This document shows, piece by piece, positions 46,947 through 56,124 of a DNA stretch of 64,000 nt. Source of the DNA: Methanolobus chelungpuianus (GTDB lineage: Archaea; Halobacteriota; Methanosarcinia; Methanosarcinales; Methanosarcinaceae); assembly GCF_024500045.1 (NCBI RefSeq), contig NZ_JTEO01000004.1, positions 496,001 to 560,000 of the forward strand. The letters are read 5' to 3'. The notes beneath the pieces are model-generated. The model was not told the DNA's origin and did not search any database. It worked only from the letters and a program-made list of their open reading frames with translations. The first letter of the stretch is position 1. The number at the start of each line of letters is the position of its first letter. The position numbers and the translations under genes are program-made.

Positions 46947-47735
46947 ATGCAAATGACACCACAGATGGGTTACGATCGTGCCATCACTGTTTTTAGTCCT
47001 GACGGACGCCTTTTCCAGGTAGAGTATGCAAGGGAGGCCGTCAAGAGAGGTACGACTGCAGCCGGTGTAAAAGCAATTGACGGGGTAGTGCTGCTCGTTG
47101 ACAAGAGGATCACAAGCAGGCTGATAGAAGCTGAATCCATCGAGAAGATATTCCAGATCGACAATCATATAGGGGCTGCTACATCCGGTCTGGTTGCAGA
47201 TGCCCGTGCCCTCGTGGACAGGGCAAGGGTCGAAGCCCAGATAAACCGTGTGTCCTACGATGAGCCGATAGGTGTGGAAGTGCTTTCCAAGAAGATATGC
47301 GATCACAAGCAATCCTACACCCAGTATGGCGGTGCACGTCCTTATGGTACAGCTCTCCTGATAGCAGGTGTCGATGATTCCAGGCCGAGGCTGTTCGAAA
47401 CAGACCCAAGCGGTGCACTGCTCGAATACAAGGCTACGGCAATAGGTGCCGGCAGGAGCACTTTCATGGAGATATTCGAATCCGATTACAGGGATGACAT
47501 GGATATGGACGCTGCAATCATGCTCGGAATGAAGGCCATCTACAGGTCCACGGAAGGAAAAGTGGATGCTGCCACTCTCGAAGTTGGTCTTGTCACCCTC
47601 CAGGATAAGCAGTTCAGGAAGCTCTCTGAGGATGAGGTCGAAACTTACGTACAGCGCATTCGCGATGAACTGAAAGACGAATCCAAAGGCGAAGGCGAAA
47701 AAGCCCAGGGCCCTGAAGAAGGATCGACAGAGTGA
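46947..47735 (+). CDS. psmA: proteasome subunit alpha
   Basis: A 262-residue alpha subunit of the 20S proteasome. It starts with the gate region [19 protein letters not shown] and [13 protein letters not shown], the alpha signature. K66-type residues that bind the ATPase C-terminus lie in VDKRITS. The last ~20 residues are acidic and disordered. It has no propeptide or catalytic threonine, as expected for alpha. The beta subunit is not in view. Confidence 0.97.
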   Translation: MQMTPQMGYDRAITVFSPDGRLFQVEYAREAVKRGTTAAGVKAIDGVVLLVDKRITSRLIEAESIEKIFQIDNHIGAATSGLVADARALVDRARVEAQINRVSYDEPIGVEVLSKKICDHKQSYTQYGGARPYGTALLIAGVDDSRPRLFETDPSGALLEYKATAIGAGRSTFMEIFESDYRDDMDMDAAIMLGMKAIYRSTEGKVDAATLEVGLVTLQDKQFRKLSEDEVETYVQRIRDELKDESKGEGEKAQGPEEGSTE

Positions 47736-47770
47736 TCGAGTAAGTTCAAAAAGTTATCGGAGTGACTAAT

Positions 47771-48463
47771 ATGGTATCTCTTGACGAATCTGTGATAGCA
47801 AGGCTCAAGAAAGGCAAGCACCAGTTCGAGGTGTATGTGGACCCTGACGGAGCATTTGCATTTAGAAGGGGCGAAAAGATCAATATCGAGGATATAATTG
47901 CTGTTGAGTCTGTTTTCTCTGATGCAGGTCAAGGGGACCATGTTTCCGAATCCGAGCTTGAGAGCGCTTTTGGCACTACCGATATCATGGAAGTTGCCAA
48001 GAATATCATACTGCACGGAGAACTTCAGCTTACTAAGGAACAGAGGAAGCACATACTTGAGGAGAAGACCCGGCAGATAATCACAGTTATTGCGCAGAAC
48101 GCCATCAATCCCCAGACAATGACCCCTCACCCCCCGGCCAGGATAGAAAAGGCCATGGAAGAGGCGAAGGTCCACATAGATCTTTACAAGAGCGTGGAGG
48201 AGCAGGTCAATATCGTAATGAAGGCGATCCGTCCCATAATCCCCATCAGGTTCGAGGAGATCAATATCGCGGTCAAGGTTCCTGGGGAGTATGCCGCCAA
48301 ATCCTATGGTGAGATATCCAAATTTGCAACCCTGGTCAGGAATGAATGGCAGGGTGACGGGTCCTGGGTGGCTGTGGTGAAAATGCCTGCAGGAATGCAG
48401 AACGACTTCTACAGCCTGATAAATCACCTGACTAAAGGGGATGCTGAAACAAAGATTTTATGA
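47771..48463 (+). CDS. sbds: ribosome maturation protein SBDS
   Basis: A 230-residue SBDS (Sdo1) homologue, which helps release the anti-association factor from the large subunit. The three domains are visible: the FYSH domain (1-90, KGKHQFEVYVDPDGAFAFRRGEKI), a helical middle (LTKEQRKHILEEKTRQIITVIAQNAINP) and the ferredoxin-like C-terminal domain (RPIIPIRFEEINIAVKVPG). ATG 47771 follows GGAGTGA; an in-frame GTG at 47762 lies upstream in that site. Confidence 0.96.
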   Translation: MVSLDESVIARLKKGKHQFEVYVDPDGAFAFRRGEKINIEDIIAVESVFSDAGQGDHVSESELESAFGTTDIMEVAKNIILHGELQLTKEQRKHILEEKTRQIITVIAQNAINPQTMTPHPPARIEKAMEEAKVHIDLYKSVEEQVNIVMKAIRPIIPIRFEEINIAVKVPGEYAAKSYGEISKFATLVRNEWQGDGSWVAVVKMPAGMQNDFYSLINHLTKGDAETKIL

Positions 48464-48472
48464 GGATGTACA

Positions 48473-49264
48473 ATGGAACGTGAAATTGTATTGCCGGGAC
48501 AGCTTTTATCGGAGAATCCAAACGATGCAGGTTCCGGTACTTATGTAAGAGATGGGAAGGTATATTCTCTTCTGTACGGTGTCAAAAATGCCAAGAATAA
48601 GATATCGGTCATTCCCTTCTCCGGAAAGTACATCCCTGCAGCCAAGGATTTTGTCATTGGCACTGTTATCGATGTAACTCCTTCGAACTGGATATTCAGC
48701 GTCGGTTCTCCATATGATGGCCTGCTGCATGTTTCTGAATATCCGAGGCGTGTGGATTCATCCCAGATGGCCGGAATAATGGATGTCGGTGATTCCGCAT
48801 TGCTGCGCGTAAAGGACGTGAGTCCGGCCATGAAGGTAGAACTTTCCATGAGGGACAGGGGATTACGTCCTCTTAAGGTAGGGCGCATAATCGAAGTCGT
48901 CCCCGCAAAGGTCCCAAGGGTCATAGGACATGGTGGCTCGATGGTTTCCATGCTCAAGAAGGAAACCGATTGTGAGATCTTCGTAGGCCAGAACGGAAGG
49001 ATATGGATCAACGGGAAAGACAAGGACATGGATCTTCTTGATGATGCCATCAGGATGATCATGCAGCAGTCGCACATGGACGGGCTGACTGACAGGATAT
49101 ATCAATTCCTGAAGGACGAAAAAGAAAAAGACAATGGCACAGTTCCTGAGGAAAAGGATGCTGTTACGGTGGACTCCGGCGAGGGGTCAACAGAGGATCC
49201 ACGCGACATTTCCGAGGATACTTACAGAAAAGTAGATGCGCTTCTTGAAGAGACGGATGAATGA
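48473..49264 (+). CDS. rrp4: exosome subunit Rrp4
   Basis: A 263-residue cap subunit of the archaeal exosome. The N-terminal domain starts REIVLPGQLLSE, the S1 domain runs ~60-140, and the KH domain is at ~150-210 (VIGHGGSMVSMLKKETDCEIFVGQNGRIWI). An acidic tail of ~40 residues (VTVDSGEGSTEDPRDISED) follows. It captures RNA 3' ends for the Rrp41-Rrp42 ring and is followed by both ring genes. Confidence 0.96.
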   Translation: MEREIVLPGQLLSENPNDAGSGTYVRDGKVYSLLYGVKNAKNKISVIPFSGKYIPAAKDFVIGTVIDVTPSNWIFSVGSPYDGLLHVSEYPRRVDSSQMAGIMDVGDSALLRVKDVSPAMKVELSMRDRGLRPLKVGRIIEVVPAKVPRVIGHGGSMVSMLKKETDCEIFVGQNGRIWINGKDKDMDLLDDAIRMIMQQSHMDGLTDRIYQFLKDEKEKDNGTVPEEKDAVTVDSGEGSTEDPRDISEDTYRKVDALLEETDE

Positions 49265-49322
49265 TCCAGACAGTCTTCTGTAAAATGTGACCGGCCTATA
49301 GCGTGAATATTGGAGAATTAGT

Positions 49323-50387
49323 ATGAGTGATAAACCTGAAAAGTTCATTGATGAGAATGGTTTACGCCTCGATGGCAGGCAGATCAATGAGATACGGCAG
49401 ATGAAAATAAAGATCGGCGTGCTTTCCAGAGCAGATGGTTCCTGTTATCTGGAATGGGGCAACAATAAGATACTTGTGGCAGTCTATGGTCCCAGGGAGC
49501 TTCATCCCAGGAGGCTGCAGAAGGCTGATTCAGCCCTTATCAGATACAGATACAACATGGCAGCTTTCTCGGTGGAGGAGCGCATACGTCCGGGTCCCAG
49601 CAGGAGGAGCATTGAGATATCAAAGGTAAGCCGTGAGGCTTTCGAACCTGTCATTATGACACACCTCTACCCCGGCGCAGTGATCGATGTTTTCGCAGAG
49701 GTGCTCCAGGCTGATGCCGGCACAAGGACTGCTGCAATCAACGCCGCTTCCGTGGCTCTTGCTGATGCAGGTATTCCCATGAAAGGCCTTGTGTCCGCGT
49801 GTGCGGTAGGTAAAGTGGATGGCCAGCTTGTGCTTGATCTTAACAAGGCGGAAGATAACTATGGCCAGGCAGATCTTCCTGTGGCAATGACACAGGATGG
49901 CGAGATAACCCTCCTCCAGATGGATGGGGATATGACCCAGGAGGAGTTCAGAAAGGCCCTTGAGATGTGTAAGGAAGGCTGCAGGCAGATCCTGGAGATG
50001 CAGAAGGAAGCCCTCAAAGCCAAGTTTGCAGATGATACTGCCCTGCCGGTTCCTGATGAAGCTGAGGAAACAGTAGATGTGGCAACCGCCCTTGAAGATG
50101 TTGTTGAGGAAGCTGAAGAAGCAGCCGATTCAGAGGAACCGGAAGCTGAGGAGACCGAAGAGGCGGATGAATCCGCAGAATATCTCATTGAAGAAGACCT
50201 TGAGCCAGCTCCCGAAGAAACAGAAGCAGAGGATGTGGAAGACGAGACCGCTGCTGAAGAGTTGGATGAAGAGGATGCTGATGAGGAGGTCCTCGATGTG
50301 GAGGAAGAGTTCATTGAGCTTATCGATGAAGATACGGAAGATGAGGAAAAGGTAGCTACCGAGGGAAGTGAGACTCGTGAGCAATGA
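49323..50387 (+). CDS. rrp41: exosome catalytic subunit Rrp41 with long acidic tail
   Basis: A 354-residue Rrp41, the phosphorolytic active subunit of the exosome. The RNase PH core occupies ~1-245, with [20 protein letters not shown] and the catalytic acid region [19 protein letters not shown]. The last ~105 residues are almost wholly Glu/Asp/Ala/Ser, with no aromatic core, and appear disordered. Most archaeal Rrp41 proteins end near 245 residues. The tail is not a fusion to a known domain. It overlaps rrp42 by ~11 bp. Confidence 0.95.
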   Translation: MSDKPEKFIDENGLRLDGRQINEIRQMKIKIGVLSRADGSCYLEWGNNKILVAVYGPRELHPRRLQKADSALIRYRYNMAAFSVEERIRPGPSRRSIEISKVSREAFEPVIMTHLYPGAVIDVFAEVLQADAGTRTAAINAASVALADAGIPMKGLVSACAVGKVDGQLVLDLNKAEDNYGQADLPVAMTQDGEITLLQMDGDMTQEEFRKALEMCKEGCRQILEMQKEALKAKFADDTALPVPDEAEETVDVATALEDVVEEAEEAADSEEPEAEETEEADESAEYLIEEDLEPAPEETEAEDVEDETAAEELDEEDADEEVLDVEEEFIELIDEDTEDEEKVATEGSETREQ

Positions 50388-51159
50388 AATAATGTCTGTG
50401 TTGAAAAAGGATTATATCTATAATCTGATGCTTAAGGGTAAACGTGTCGATGGCCGTTCCTTCGATCAGATCAGGGATATTGCACTGGAGACAAAAGTCA
50501 TAGACAAGGCGGAAGGTTCCGCCTGGGTGAAATATGGTGAGACCGAGGTCCTCGTAGGTGTAAAGCTGCAGGCTGGAGCTCCATTCCCTGACTCTCCGGA
50601 TGAGGGTGTCATTATAACCAGTCTCGAGCTGAATCCGCTTGCATCCCCTGAATTTGAGGCAGGCCCGCCGAAAGAGGGTGCTATCGAGATGGCCCGTGTG
50701 ACAGACAGGGGTATTCGTGAATCAGGCGCAATTGATTTAAATAAGTTATGTATTACGAAGGGAGAAGAGGTATGGATTGTCTTTATTGATATCCATGTTC
50801 TCAACGACGCTGGCAATATCCAGGACGCTTCCTCCCTTGGTGCAATTGCAGCTCTCATGACAACTACCATCCCTGCAGAGCGCGACGGGAAAGGAGAGAA
50901 TATGGCGATGCCTATGAGAGATACGCCTCTGGCTGTCACGCTGGTGAACATTGGCGGCTCTCTGATGGTTGACCCGGGTCTTGACGAGGAAACCGTATGT
51001 GATACAAAGATCACGATAGTTTCAAATCGGGACGGTTCCATATCCGGCATGCAAAAGAGCGGTAATGGGGCGTTGACAGAGGAACAGGCGATCAGGGCCG
51101 TAGAAATGGCATGTGAGAAAGCAGCGGAGCTACGCAAGGCTCATCTGTCGAGTATCTGA
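50377..51159 (+). CDS. rrp42: exosome subunit Rrp42
   Basis: A 260-residue RNase PH-like subunit that forms the ring with Rrp41 and shapes the RNA channel but lacks phosphorolytic activity. Markers are [41 protein letters not shown] and [16 protein letters not shown] 50377 ([11 protein letters not shown]) is the likely start, with GAGGGA 10 nt upstream; GTG 50368 and ATG 50392 are in frame. It overlaps the end of rrp41. Confidence 0.94.
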   Translation: MSNEIMSVLKKDYIYNLMLKGKRVDGRSFDQIRDIALETKVIDKAEGSAWVKYGETEVLVGVKLQAGAPFPDSPDEGVIITSLELNPLASPEFEAGPPKEGAIEMARVTDRGIRESGAIDLNKLCITKGEEVWIVFIDIHVLNDAGNIQDASSLGAIAALMTTTIPAERDGKGENMAMPMRDTPLAVTLVNIGGSLMVDPGLDEETVCDTKITIVSNRDGSISGMQKSGNGALTEEQAIRAVEMACEKAAELRKAHLSSI

Positions 51160-51209
51160 TACATTCACACTTCAACTGAATTCATATTTAACTCAAGGAG
51201 ATTAGACTC

Positions 51210-51497
51210 ATGGCAAAGAAATATACGAAGAAAGGGCGTGTAACCAGATCAGCAGGCAGGTTTGGTGTACGATATGGTAGAAAAGACCGTAAACTGGTTG
51301 CGGATCTTGAAGAGAAGATGCGCATGCCTCATATTTGTGCAAAGTGTGCACGTCCGACAGTGAGCAGGGTAGGAACTGGCATATGGAAATGCGCAAAATG
51401 TGATTACACATTTGCAGGCGGCACATACATACCGCAGACCAGCGTTGGTAAAACCGTTACTCGCCTTGTCAGGAAAGCCACTGAACAGATAGCTTAA
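51210..51497 (+). CDS. rpl37ae: 50S ribosomal protein eL43 (L37Ae)
   Basis: A 95-residue zinc ribbon ribosomal protein. [19 protein letters not shown] and the C-x2-C...C-x2-C zinc site ([26 protein letters not shown]) are diagnostic. It lies in its usual place between rrp42 and rpoP. An AAGGAG Shine-Dalgarno precedes it. Confidence 0.97.
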   Translation: MAKKYTKKGRVTRSAGRFGVRYGRKDRKLVADLEEKMRMPHICAKCARPTVSRVGTGIWKCAKCDYTFAGGTYIPQTSVGKTVTRLVRKATEQIA

Positions 51498-51504
51498 GGT
51501 GAAC

Positions 51505-51642
51505 ATGGATTACAAGTGCACAAGATGCAAACGGAATGTTGAGATCGACTATGAGTATACAGGTATCCGCTGCCCTTACTGCGGGCACAGGATACTTGTG
51601 AAAGAGCGACCGACAACTATCAAGCGCATCAAAGCAGAGTAG
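51505..51642 (+). CDS. rpoP: RNA polymerase subunit P (Rpo12)
   Basis: A 45-residue protein, [18 protein letters not shown] at the start and [13 protein letters not shown] at the end, with zinc ligands C5, C8, C23 and C26. This is the archaeal Rpo12 (eukaryotic RPB12) subunit. It is very short and easily missed. It starts 7 bp after the eL43 stop, with AAGGTGAA upstream, and ends 6 bp before the Brix gene. Confidence 0.95.
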   Translation: MDYKCTRCKRNVEIDYEYTGIRCPYCGHRILVKERPTTIKRIKAE

Positions 51643-51648
51643 AAGTAG

Positions 51649-52116
51649 ATGCTTATCACTTCTTCTCGCAAACCCTCTGCCAGTACGCGTACTTTATGTA
51701 AGCTTCTGGCATCCTTTTTTGACAGTGATTATGTCAACCGTGGTAAGATGGGTATGGGTGAGGTCCTGGCCAGCTCTCATGGTTCTCCGCTTCTTATAGT
51801 GGGAGAGTATCACGGCAATCCAGGCAATATCAGCATATACGATCCTGAAGGATTTTGCGCATTATCTGCTAATGTTATTCTGGTGCCATCAGCGAGCCCT
51901 TATCCCCGCTCCAGGGGTGCGGTGCCTGTTGTGGCAGGTGAGGGTGACCTTGCACAGGCTTTATCAGGCATGCTTCTGCTGGAGAATGTAAAAGCACCTC
52001 AGGGTTCCCGGGTTCTCACAGTCTGGGAGGACAGGATGGATTTCATTGAAGGGGATAGCACCCTTTTCAACCTGAAGGTCAAAAGTTACCGGATATATGA
52101 GGGTGATTCACCCTGA
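51649..52116 (+). CDS. Brix-domain ribosome biogenesis protein
   Basis: A 155-residue archaeal Brix/IMP4-type protein, expected to bind rRNA during subunit assembly. It starts LITSSRKPSASTRTLCKLLASFF, the typical opening of the family, and has the GPLLI-like strand SPLLIVGEYHGNPGNISIYD. It is in the standard superoperon place between rpoP and pcc1. Its stop overlaps the apparent CTG start of pcc1. Confidence 0.88.
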   Translation: MLITSSRKPSASTRTLCKLLASFFDSDYVNRGKMGMGEVLASSHGSPLLIVGEYHGNPGNISIYDPEGFCALSANVILVPSASPYPRSRGAVPVVAGEGDLAQALSGMLLLENVKAPQGSRVLTVWEDRMDFIEGDSTLFNLKVKSYRIYEGDSP

Positions 52117-52361
52117 AGCTGCGCCTGGAATCCGTGTTTGAGACTGTCCATGCAGATGCTGTTCTCAGATCCCTTGAGCCGGAGCTTGAAACCCCGGTCA
52201 CTGAGCGGTCCAGGATGGAAATGAGGGCTGACGGATCCGGCCTGCACCTTGTTATAAATGCTGACGACATAATCTCCATGCGTTCGTCCCTGAACACCTG
52301 GCTGCGCCTGGTACAGGTGGCCTGTGAAGTGGCTTCCCTGCAGGAAGAGCTTGCTGATTGA
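52113..52361 (+). CDS. pcc1: KEOPS subunit Pcc1, copy 2, probable CTG start
   Basis: An 82-residue Pcc1-family protein. An ATG is lacking. GTG 52134 would remove the first beta strand KLRLESVFETV, which the family needs. In frame upstream the only plausible start is CTG 52113, which overlaps the Brix stop as CTGA, the same 4-bp overlap used by ATG, GTG and TTG starts elsewhere in this window. GAGGGTGA lies about 6 nt before it. The second half has RMEMRADGSGLHLVINADDIISMRSSLNTWLRLV, a clear Pcc1 pattern. The other Pcc1 is at 11562. If CTG is not used, the GTG product would be truncated. Confidence 0.8.
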   Translation: MKLRLESVFETVHADAVLRSLEPELETPVTERSRMEMRADGSGLHLVINADDIISMRSSLNTWLRLVQVACEVASLQEELAD

Positions 52362-52475
52362 CTTTTCTCATCCACTTCATTTAAAAAACGGATTAAAGTG
52401 GCTGTTTTCAGCGGCTCATACACTATAGAAACATTAAAATCACTTTAGGTTTATTGGTATGCCAGGTGAAACCAA

Positions 52476-52829
52476 ATGAGTACGCAAATACCCCCACAGA
52501 TACAGAACCAGTTAGCACAGTTGCAGCAGGTTCAGCAACAGGCGCAATCACTTGCTATGCAGAAGGCACAGATGGAATCCCTGCAGAACGAGTCACGGGT
52601 GGCGCTTGAAGAGCTTGAGAAACTTTCAGATGATGCAGTTATCTACAGGACTGTCGGGGAACTCCATATCAAGGCTGGCAAGGAAGAGACTATTGCCCAG
52701 CTTAAGGAGAAAGTGGAAACACTATCATTGAGGCTGCAGTCCATATCCAGACAGGAGGAACGTATCTCCAAGCGCTTTACGCAACTTCAGGAACAACTTG
52801 AGCAGTCCATGGGGAAGCAGGCACAGTAA
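52476..52829 (+). CDS. pfdB: prefoldin subunit beta
   Basis: A 117-residue prefoldin beta: long N- and C-terminal coiled coils (~8-50 and ~75-112, rich in Q and L) around a beta hairpin with YRTVGELHIKAGKEE. Prefoldin hexamers deliver unfolded proteins to the thermosome. It is the last gene of the superoperon, 114 bp after pcc1, and may have its own promoter. Confidence 0.95.
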   Translation: MSTQIPPQIQNQLAQLQQVQQQAQSLAMQKAQMESLQNESRVALEELEKLSDDAVIYRTVGELHIKAGKEETIAQLKEKVETLSLRLQSISRQEERISKRFTQLQEQLEQSMGKQAQ

Positions 52830-52891
52830 GCCCTCTTTCCTTTTAATGACGTAACTCGGGTCAATCTATTTAGTGATGATCAGAGGTGTTC

Positions 52892-53884
52892 ATGCAAGTT
52901 GAAGAACTGGAGTTTTACAACCGGCTTCTGGACTATCAGAATATCCTTTATTTGTGCCACCGTAATGCCGACCCGGATGCAGTGAGCAGTGCTTTTGCCC
53001 TTTCTGAGGCTATCGGCGGGACTATAGGACTTGTTGATGGCTGCAACAGGGTCGCTTCTCTTTTGATAGACAAACTGAAGATAAAAGTAGTGGAAAGACC
53101 GGACCCTTCCGAGTATGATATCACGCTGGTCGTGGATACGTCCACCATTTCCCAGCTGAACGATATCAAACTGGGAAAATACTGTGTCATAGATCATCAT
53201 GCCACTACTGCTCTTATAGAGAATGCCGATTTCTACCTGCACCGTCATGCCACGTCCACCGCAGAGATGGTCTTTGGCATCCTCAAGATAATGGGGGCTC
53301 CCATCATGCGCAGGACTGCACTGGGGCTCATGACCGGCATAATTACCGATACAGGCCACTTCAAGCATGCCACTGCCGAGACCTTCAGGACGGTATCTGA
53401 GATCGTGGATGCAAGCGGGGTGGAGTATGCAGAGGTCCTTGAGATGATGGCTACAACACCGCAGGACATATCCATGCGTATAGCCATGCTCAAGTGTGCT
53501 ACAAGAGCTAACATCGAGCGCGTGGAGGACTGGCTTATAGTGGATTCGCATGTGAACTCTTTCGGAGGGGCGGCTTCTTCTATGTTCCTTAACATAGGTG
53601 CCGATATAGCTCTCATAGGCACATCAAGGGATAACAATGTAAGGGTCAGTGGCAGGGCCAAGCGCGAGGCTGTCAGCGCCGGAGTCAATCTCGGAAAGAT
53701 AATGGAGGATATAAGCTCCAGCTATACCGGGACAGGAGGAGGCCATGCAGGTGCCGCCGGGATAGATGTTGTGGCTGATATGGATGTCATTGTTGAAGAA
53801 TGCAAGGGCAGGATACGGGAAGTATTGAAAGGAAAACCCAATCCTTCAATATGTCCCGCTGTCCTGCAGGAAGATCCTGAATAA
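52892..53884 (+). CDS. DHH/DHHA1 phosphoesterase (NrnA-like)
   Basis: A 330-residue DHH phosphoesterase. Metal motifs are HRNADPDAVSSA (~27), VVDTSTISQ, IDHHATT (~100) and the DHHA1 motif GGGHAGAAG (~290). The layout matches short NrnA-like enzymes that degrade oligoribonucleotides or hydrolyse cyclic dinucleotides or pAp. It is unlike the RecJ-type protein at 11838. ATG 52892 follows AGAGGTG. The substrate is not known. Confidence 0.82.
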   Translation: MQVEELEFYNRLLDYQNILYLCHRNADPDAVSSAFALSEAIGGTIGLVDGCNRVASLLIDKLKIKVVERPDPSEYDITLVVDTSTISQLNDIKLGKYCVIDHHATTALIENADFYLHRHATSTAEMVFGILKIMGAPIMRRTALGLMTGIITDTGHFKHATAETFRTVSEIVDASGVEYAEVLEMMATTPQDISMRIAMLKCATRANIERVEDWLIVDSHVNSFGGAASSMFLNIGADIALIGTSRDNNVRVSGRAKREAVSAGVNLGKIMEDISSSYTGTGGGHAGAAGIDVVADMDVIVEECKGRIREVLKGKPNPSICPAVLQEDPE

Positions 53885-53902
53885 AAATGAAATGGCGATA
53901 GA

Positions 53903-55207
53903 ATGAGAGAGTACTGGAACCCATGGATAGAAAGAATGCCTGTTTCCGAACTGGAAAAGATACAGGAGAAAAAGTTATGTGACCTGGTGAACTATGTTTA
54001 CCGGCATTCGGGCTTTTATAGGAAGCGATTTGATGAAGCGGGCGTGGACCCCGGGGAAATAAAGACCCTTGCGGACCTTAAGAAGCTCCCGTTCACCTAC
54101 AAGAGTGACCTGCGGGACACCTATCCCACAGGCATGTTCTGCGTGCCTAACGAACAGCTTGTACGCTTCCATGTATCGTCCGGGACTACGGGGAAGCCTA
54201 CCGTTGTAGGTTATACCCAGAACGACATCGATGTATGGACCACATCCCTTGCACGGGCCATGACATCCATCGGTGTGGGAAGGGGCGATATCGTCCAGGT
54301 GGGTTACGGTTACGGTCTTTTTACAGGAGGTCTTGGCGCCCACTACGGTGCTGAGGAGGTTGGTGCCACCGTTCTCCCGGTCAGTTCAGGCAATACCGAA
54401 AGGCAGATCGAGCTGATGCAGGACCTCGGGTCAACAGTGATTGCATGCACACCTTCATATTTCCTTTTCATGAACGAGGTTGCTAACAATCTGGGTGTCA
54501 GCATAAAGAATAACACCCAGATGCGGGTGGGTATCTTCGGTGCGGAACCCTGGACAGAGGAAATGAGGAAGAGGATCGAGGAGTCCACGGGAATAAAGGC
54601 ATACGATATCTATGGTACTTCGGAACTGAGTGGTCCTCTCTTCACAGAATGCATGTACCAGGAAGGCATACATGTGTGGGCAGACCAGTTCCTCATCGAG
54701 ATCATCGATCCGGTAACGGGAGAGCAGCTACCCGACGGCGAGCGCGGGGAACTTGTCATCACGACCCTCGCCAAGGAAGCTCTGCCTCTCATCAGGTACA
54801 GGATAGGAGACATCACTGTGATCAACAGGGATGAGTGCAGGTGCGGAAGGACCCACCCGCGTATAATGCGCGTGTTGGGCCGTGTGGACGACATGCTCAT
54901 CATCAGGGGTATCAATGTGTTCCCCGGACAGATCGAGGCCGTGCTCATGAAGATACCCCAAGTTGGGGAGCACTTCATGATCGTTGTTGACAGGGTCAAT
55001 GAGCTTGATGTCATGAAGGTCCAGATAGAGATGACTGATGAGGCTTTCAGCGACAAGGTCAATGATATAATGGTTCTTGAAGCCAAGGTATCATCCGCCC
55101 TGAAGCACGTGCTCAACCTTGCCGTAAAGGTGGAACTTGTTGAGAAGGGCAGCCTGCCACGTTCCATGGGCAAGGCCAAGAGGGTCATAGACAACAGGAA
55201 ATTATAA
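53903..55207 (+). CDS. phenylacetate-CoA ligase family protein (PaaK-like)
   Basis: A 434-residue adenylate-forming enzyme. The AMP-binding loop is SSGTTGKPTVVGYT (~93), with YDIYGTSELSGP and the C-terminal hinge RVDDMLIIRGINVFPGQIE. Such ligases activate aryl acetates (phenylacetate, indoleacetate) made by oxidation of aromatic amino acids and usually occur with IorA/IorB. An ACT-domain gene follows 40 bp later, a pairing frequent in archaea. An IorA-like gene lies 2 kb further on the other strand. Confidence 0.9.
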   Translation: MREYWNPWIERMPVSELEKIQEKKLCDLVNYVYRHSGFYRKRFDEAGVDPGEIKTLADLKKLPFTYKSDLRDTYPTGMFCVPNEQLVRFHVSSGTTGKPTVVGYTQNDIDVWTTSLARAMTSIGVGRGDIVQVGYGYGLFTGGLGAHYGAEEVGATVLPVSSGNTERQIELMQDLGSTVIACTPSYFLFMNEVANNLGVSIKNNTQMRVGIFGAEPWTEEMRKRIEESTGIKAYDIYGTSELSGPLFTECMYQEGIHVWADQFLIEIIDPVTGEQLPDGERGELVITTLAKEALPLIRYRIGDITVINRDECRCGRTHPRIMRVLGRVDDMLIIRGINVFPGQIEAVLMKIPQVGEHFMIVVDRVNELDVMKVQIEMTDEAFSDKVNDIMVLEAKVSSALKHVLNLAVKVELVEKGSLPRSMGKAKRVIDNRKL

Positions 55208-55247
55208 TATCTGTCACTACATAATCTTGATCTGTAAAGGTGGTTCA

Positions 55248-55685
55248 ATGGAAGATAAGATAATAAAACAAATTTCCCTGTTCGCTGAGAACAAGCCGGG
55301 CCGTCTTGCCAATATTGCCAGCAACTTCCGCAAGTCCGGCATCAATATAAGGGCTTTCACAATAGCCGAAGCCGGAGACTTCGGGATCATCAGGATGGTC
55401 GTTGACAGGCCTGACGATGCACATGAAGTGCTGCATAATGCGGGTTTCACAGTATCTGAGACCAACGTTCTCGGCGTTGAGATGGAAGATGTGCCGGGAG
55501 GCCTTGGGAAGATAGCTGACGTACTGGGTGAGAGAAGCATCAACATCGATTATGCATATGCTTTTGTCACAAAGACCGAGAAGGCATTGCTCATACTGAG
55601 GGTCAATGATATTGAGGGAGCCATACTTGTCCTGCAGGGAGCGGGCATCAGGCTGGTAGACATGGCGGATGTACAGCAGATATGA
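55248..55685 (+). CDS. tandem ACT-domain protein
   Basis: A 145-residue protein of two ACT domains (~5-70 and ~75-143), each starting with the usual pattern (ISLFAENKPGRLANIASNFRKSGINI and VEMEDVPGGLGKIADVLGERSINI). ACT domains bind amino acids and act as sensors. Its position after a PaaK-like ligase is a known association and suggests a response to an aromatic amino acid. ATG 55248 follows AAAGGTGG. Confidence 0.9.
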   Translation: MEDKIIKQISLFAENKPGRLANIASNFRKSGINIRAFTIAEAGDFGIIRMVVDRPDDAHEVLHNAGFTVSETNVLGVEMEDVPGGLGKIADVLGERSINIDYAYAFVTKTEKALLILRVNDIEGAILVLQGAGIRLVDMADVQQI

Positions 55686-55758
55686 TCTGCTTATATCCCT
55701 AATCCCTTTATCATCGCGACCACTACTAATTTATATTCCTTACATTTATTTCCATCAA

Positions 55759-56106
55759 ATGAATGCCGGTATACCTGCGGGTCCAACAGACAAGCCAAAA
55801 AGCAAACTTGGCGGTTCTCATACCACTATAATCGGGGAGCGACAGGGGAAAAAGATCGTCGCTCTGGTAAGCCAGCACCCCGAAGTGAAGAAAATAATTC
55901 CCTCAGTTATCACTGTAAGGGCCAAGGGGGCTTCAGGCGGCATTATTACCGGCAAGGTCCAGCGTCCCGACGAACGGGGAAATCTCCGTCTGCTCATATC
56001 ATACGGCACATCCTCCCAGGAACTGCGTATCGTCACTACAGTAGGTGATGTTCTTGAAGGTGAGCGTATAATGAACGAGCTGAACGCAATGCTTAAGGAC
56101 GGCTAA
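55759..56106 (+). CDS. DUF2103 family protein
   Basis: A 115-residue protein matching DUF2103: SKLGGSHTTIIGERQGKKIVAL, EVKKIIPSVITVRAKGASGG, and a late GTSSQELRIVTTVGD. It is small, basic and soluble and has no cysteines. Function unknown; some relatives were labelled metal-binding, but nothing here shows that. ATG 55759 is chosen over an earlier in-frame start because homology begins there. mmp12 follows 18 bp later. Confidence 0.75.
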   Translation: MNAGIPAGPTDKPKSKLGGSHTTIIGERQGKKIVALVSQHPEVKKIIPSVITVRAKGASGGIITGKVQRPDERGNLRLLISYGTSSQELRIVTTVGDVLEGERIMNELNAMLKDG

Positions 56107-56124
56107 TCTTAAGGGGTGTTCATT

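Noticed and set aside
49859-50314. A serine-rich minus-strand frame of 151 codons
   Set aside because: It is the reverse reading of the acidic Rrp41 tail; GAA/GAG codons read as TTC/CTC and TCC/TCA by shift. No ribosome-binding site.
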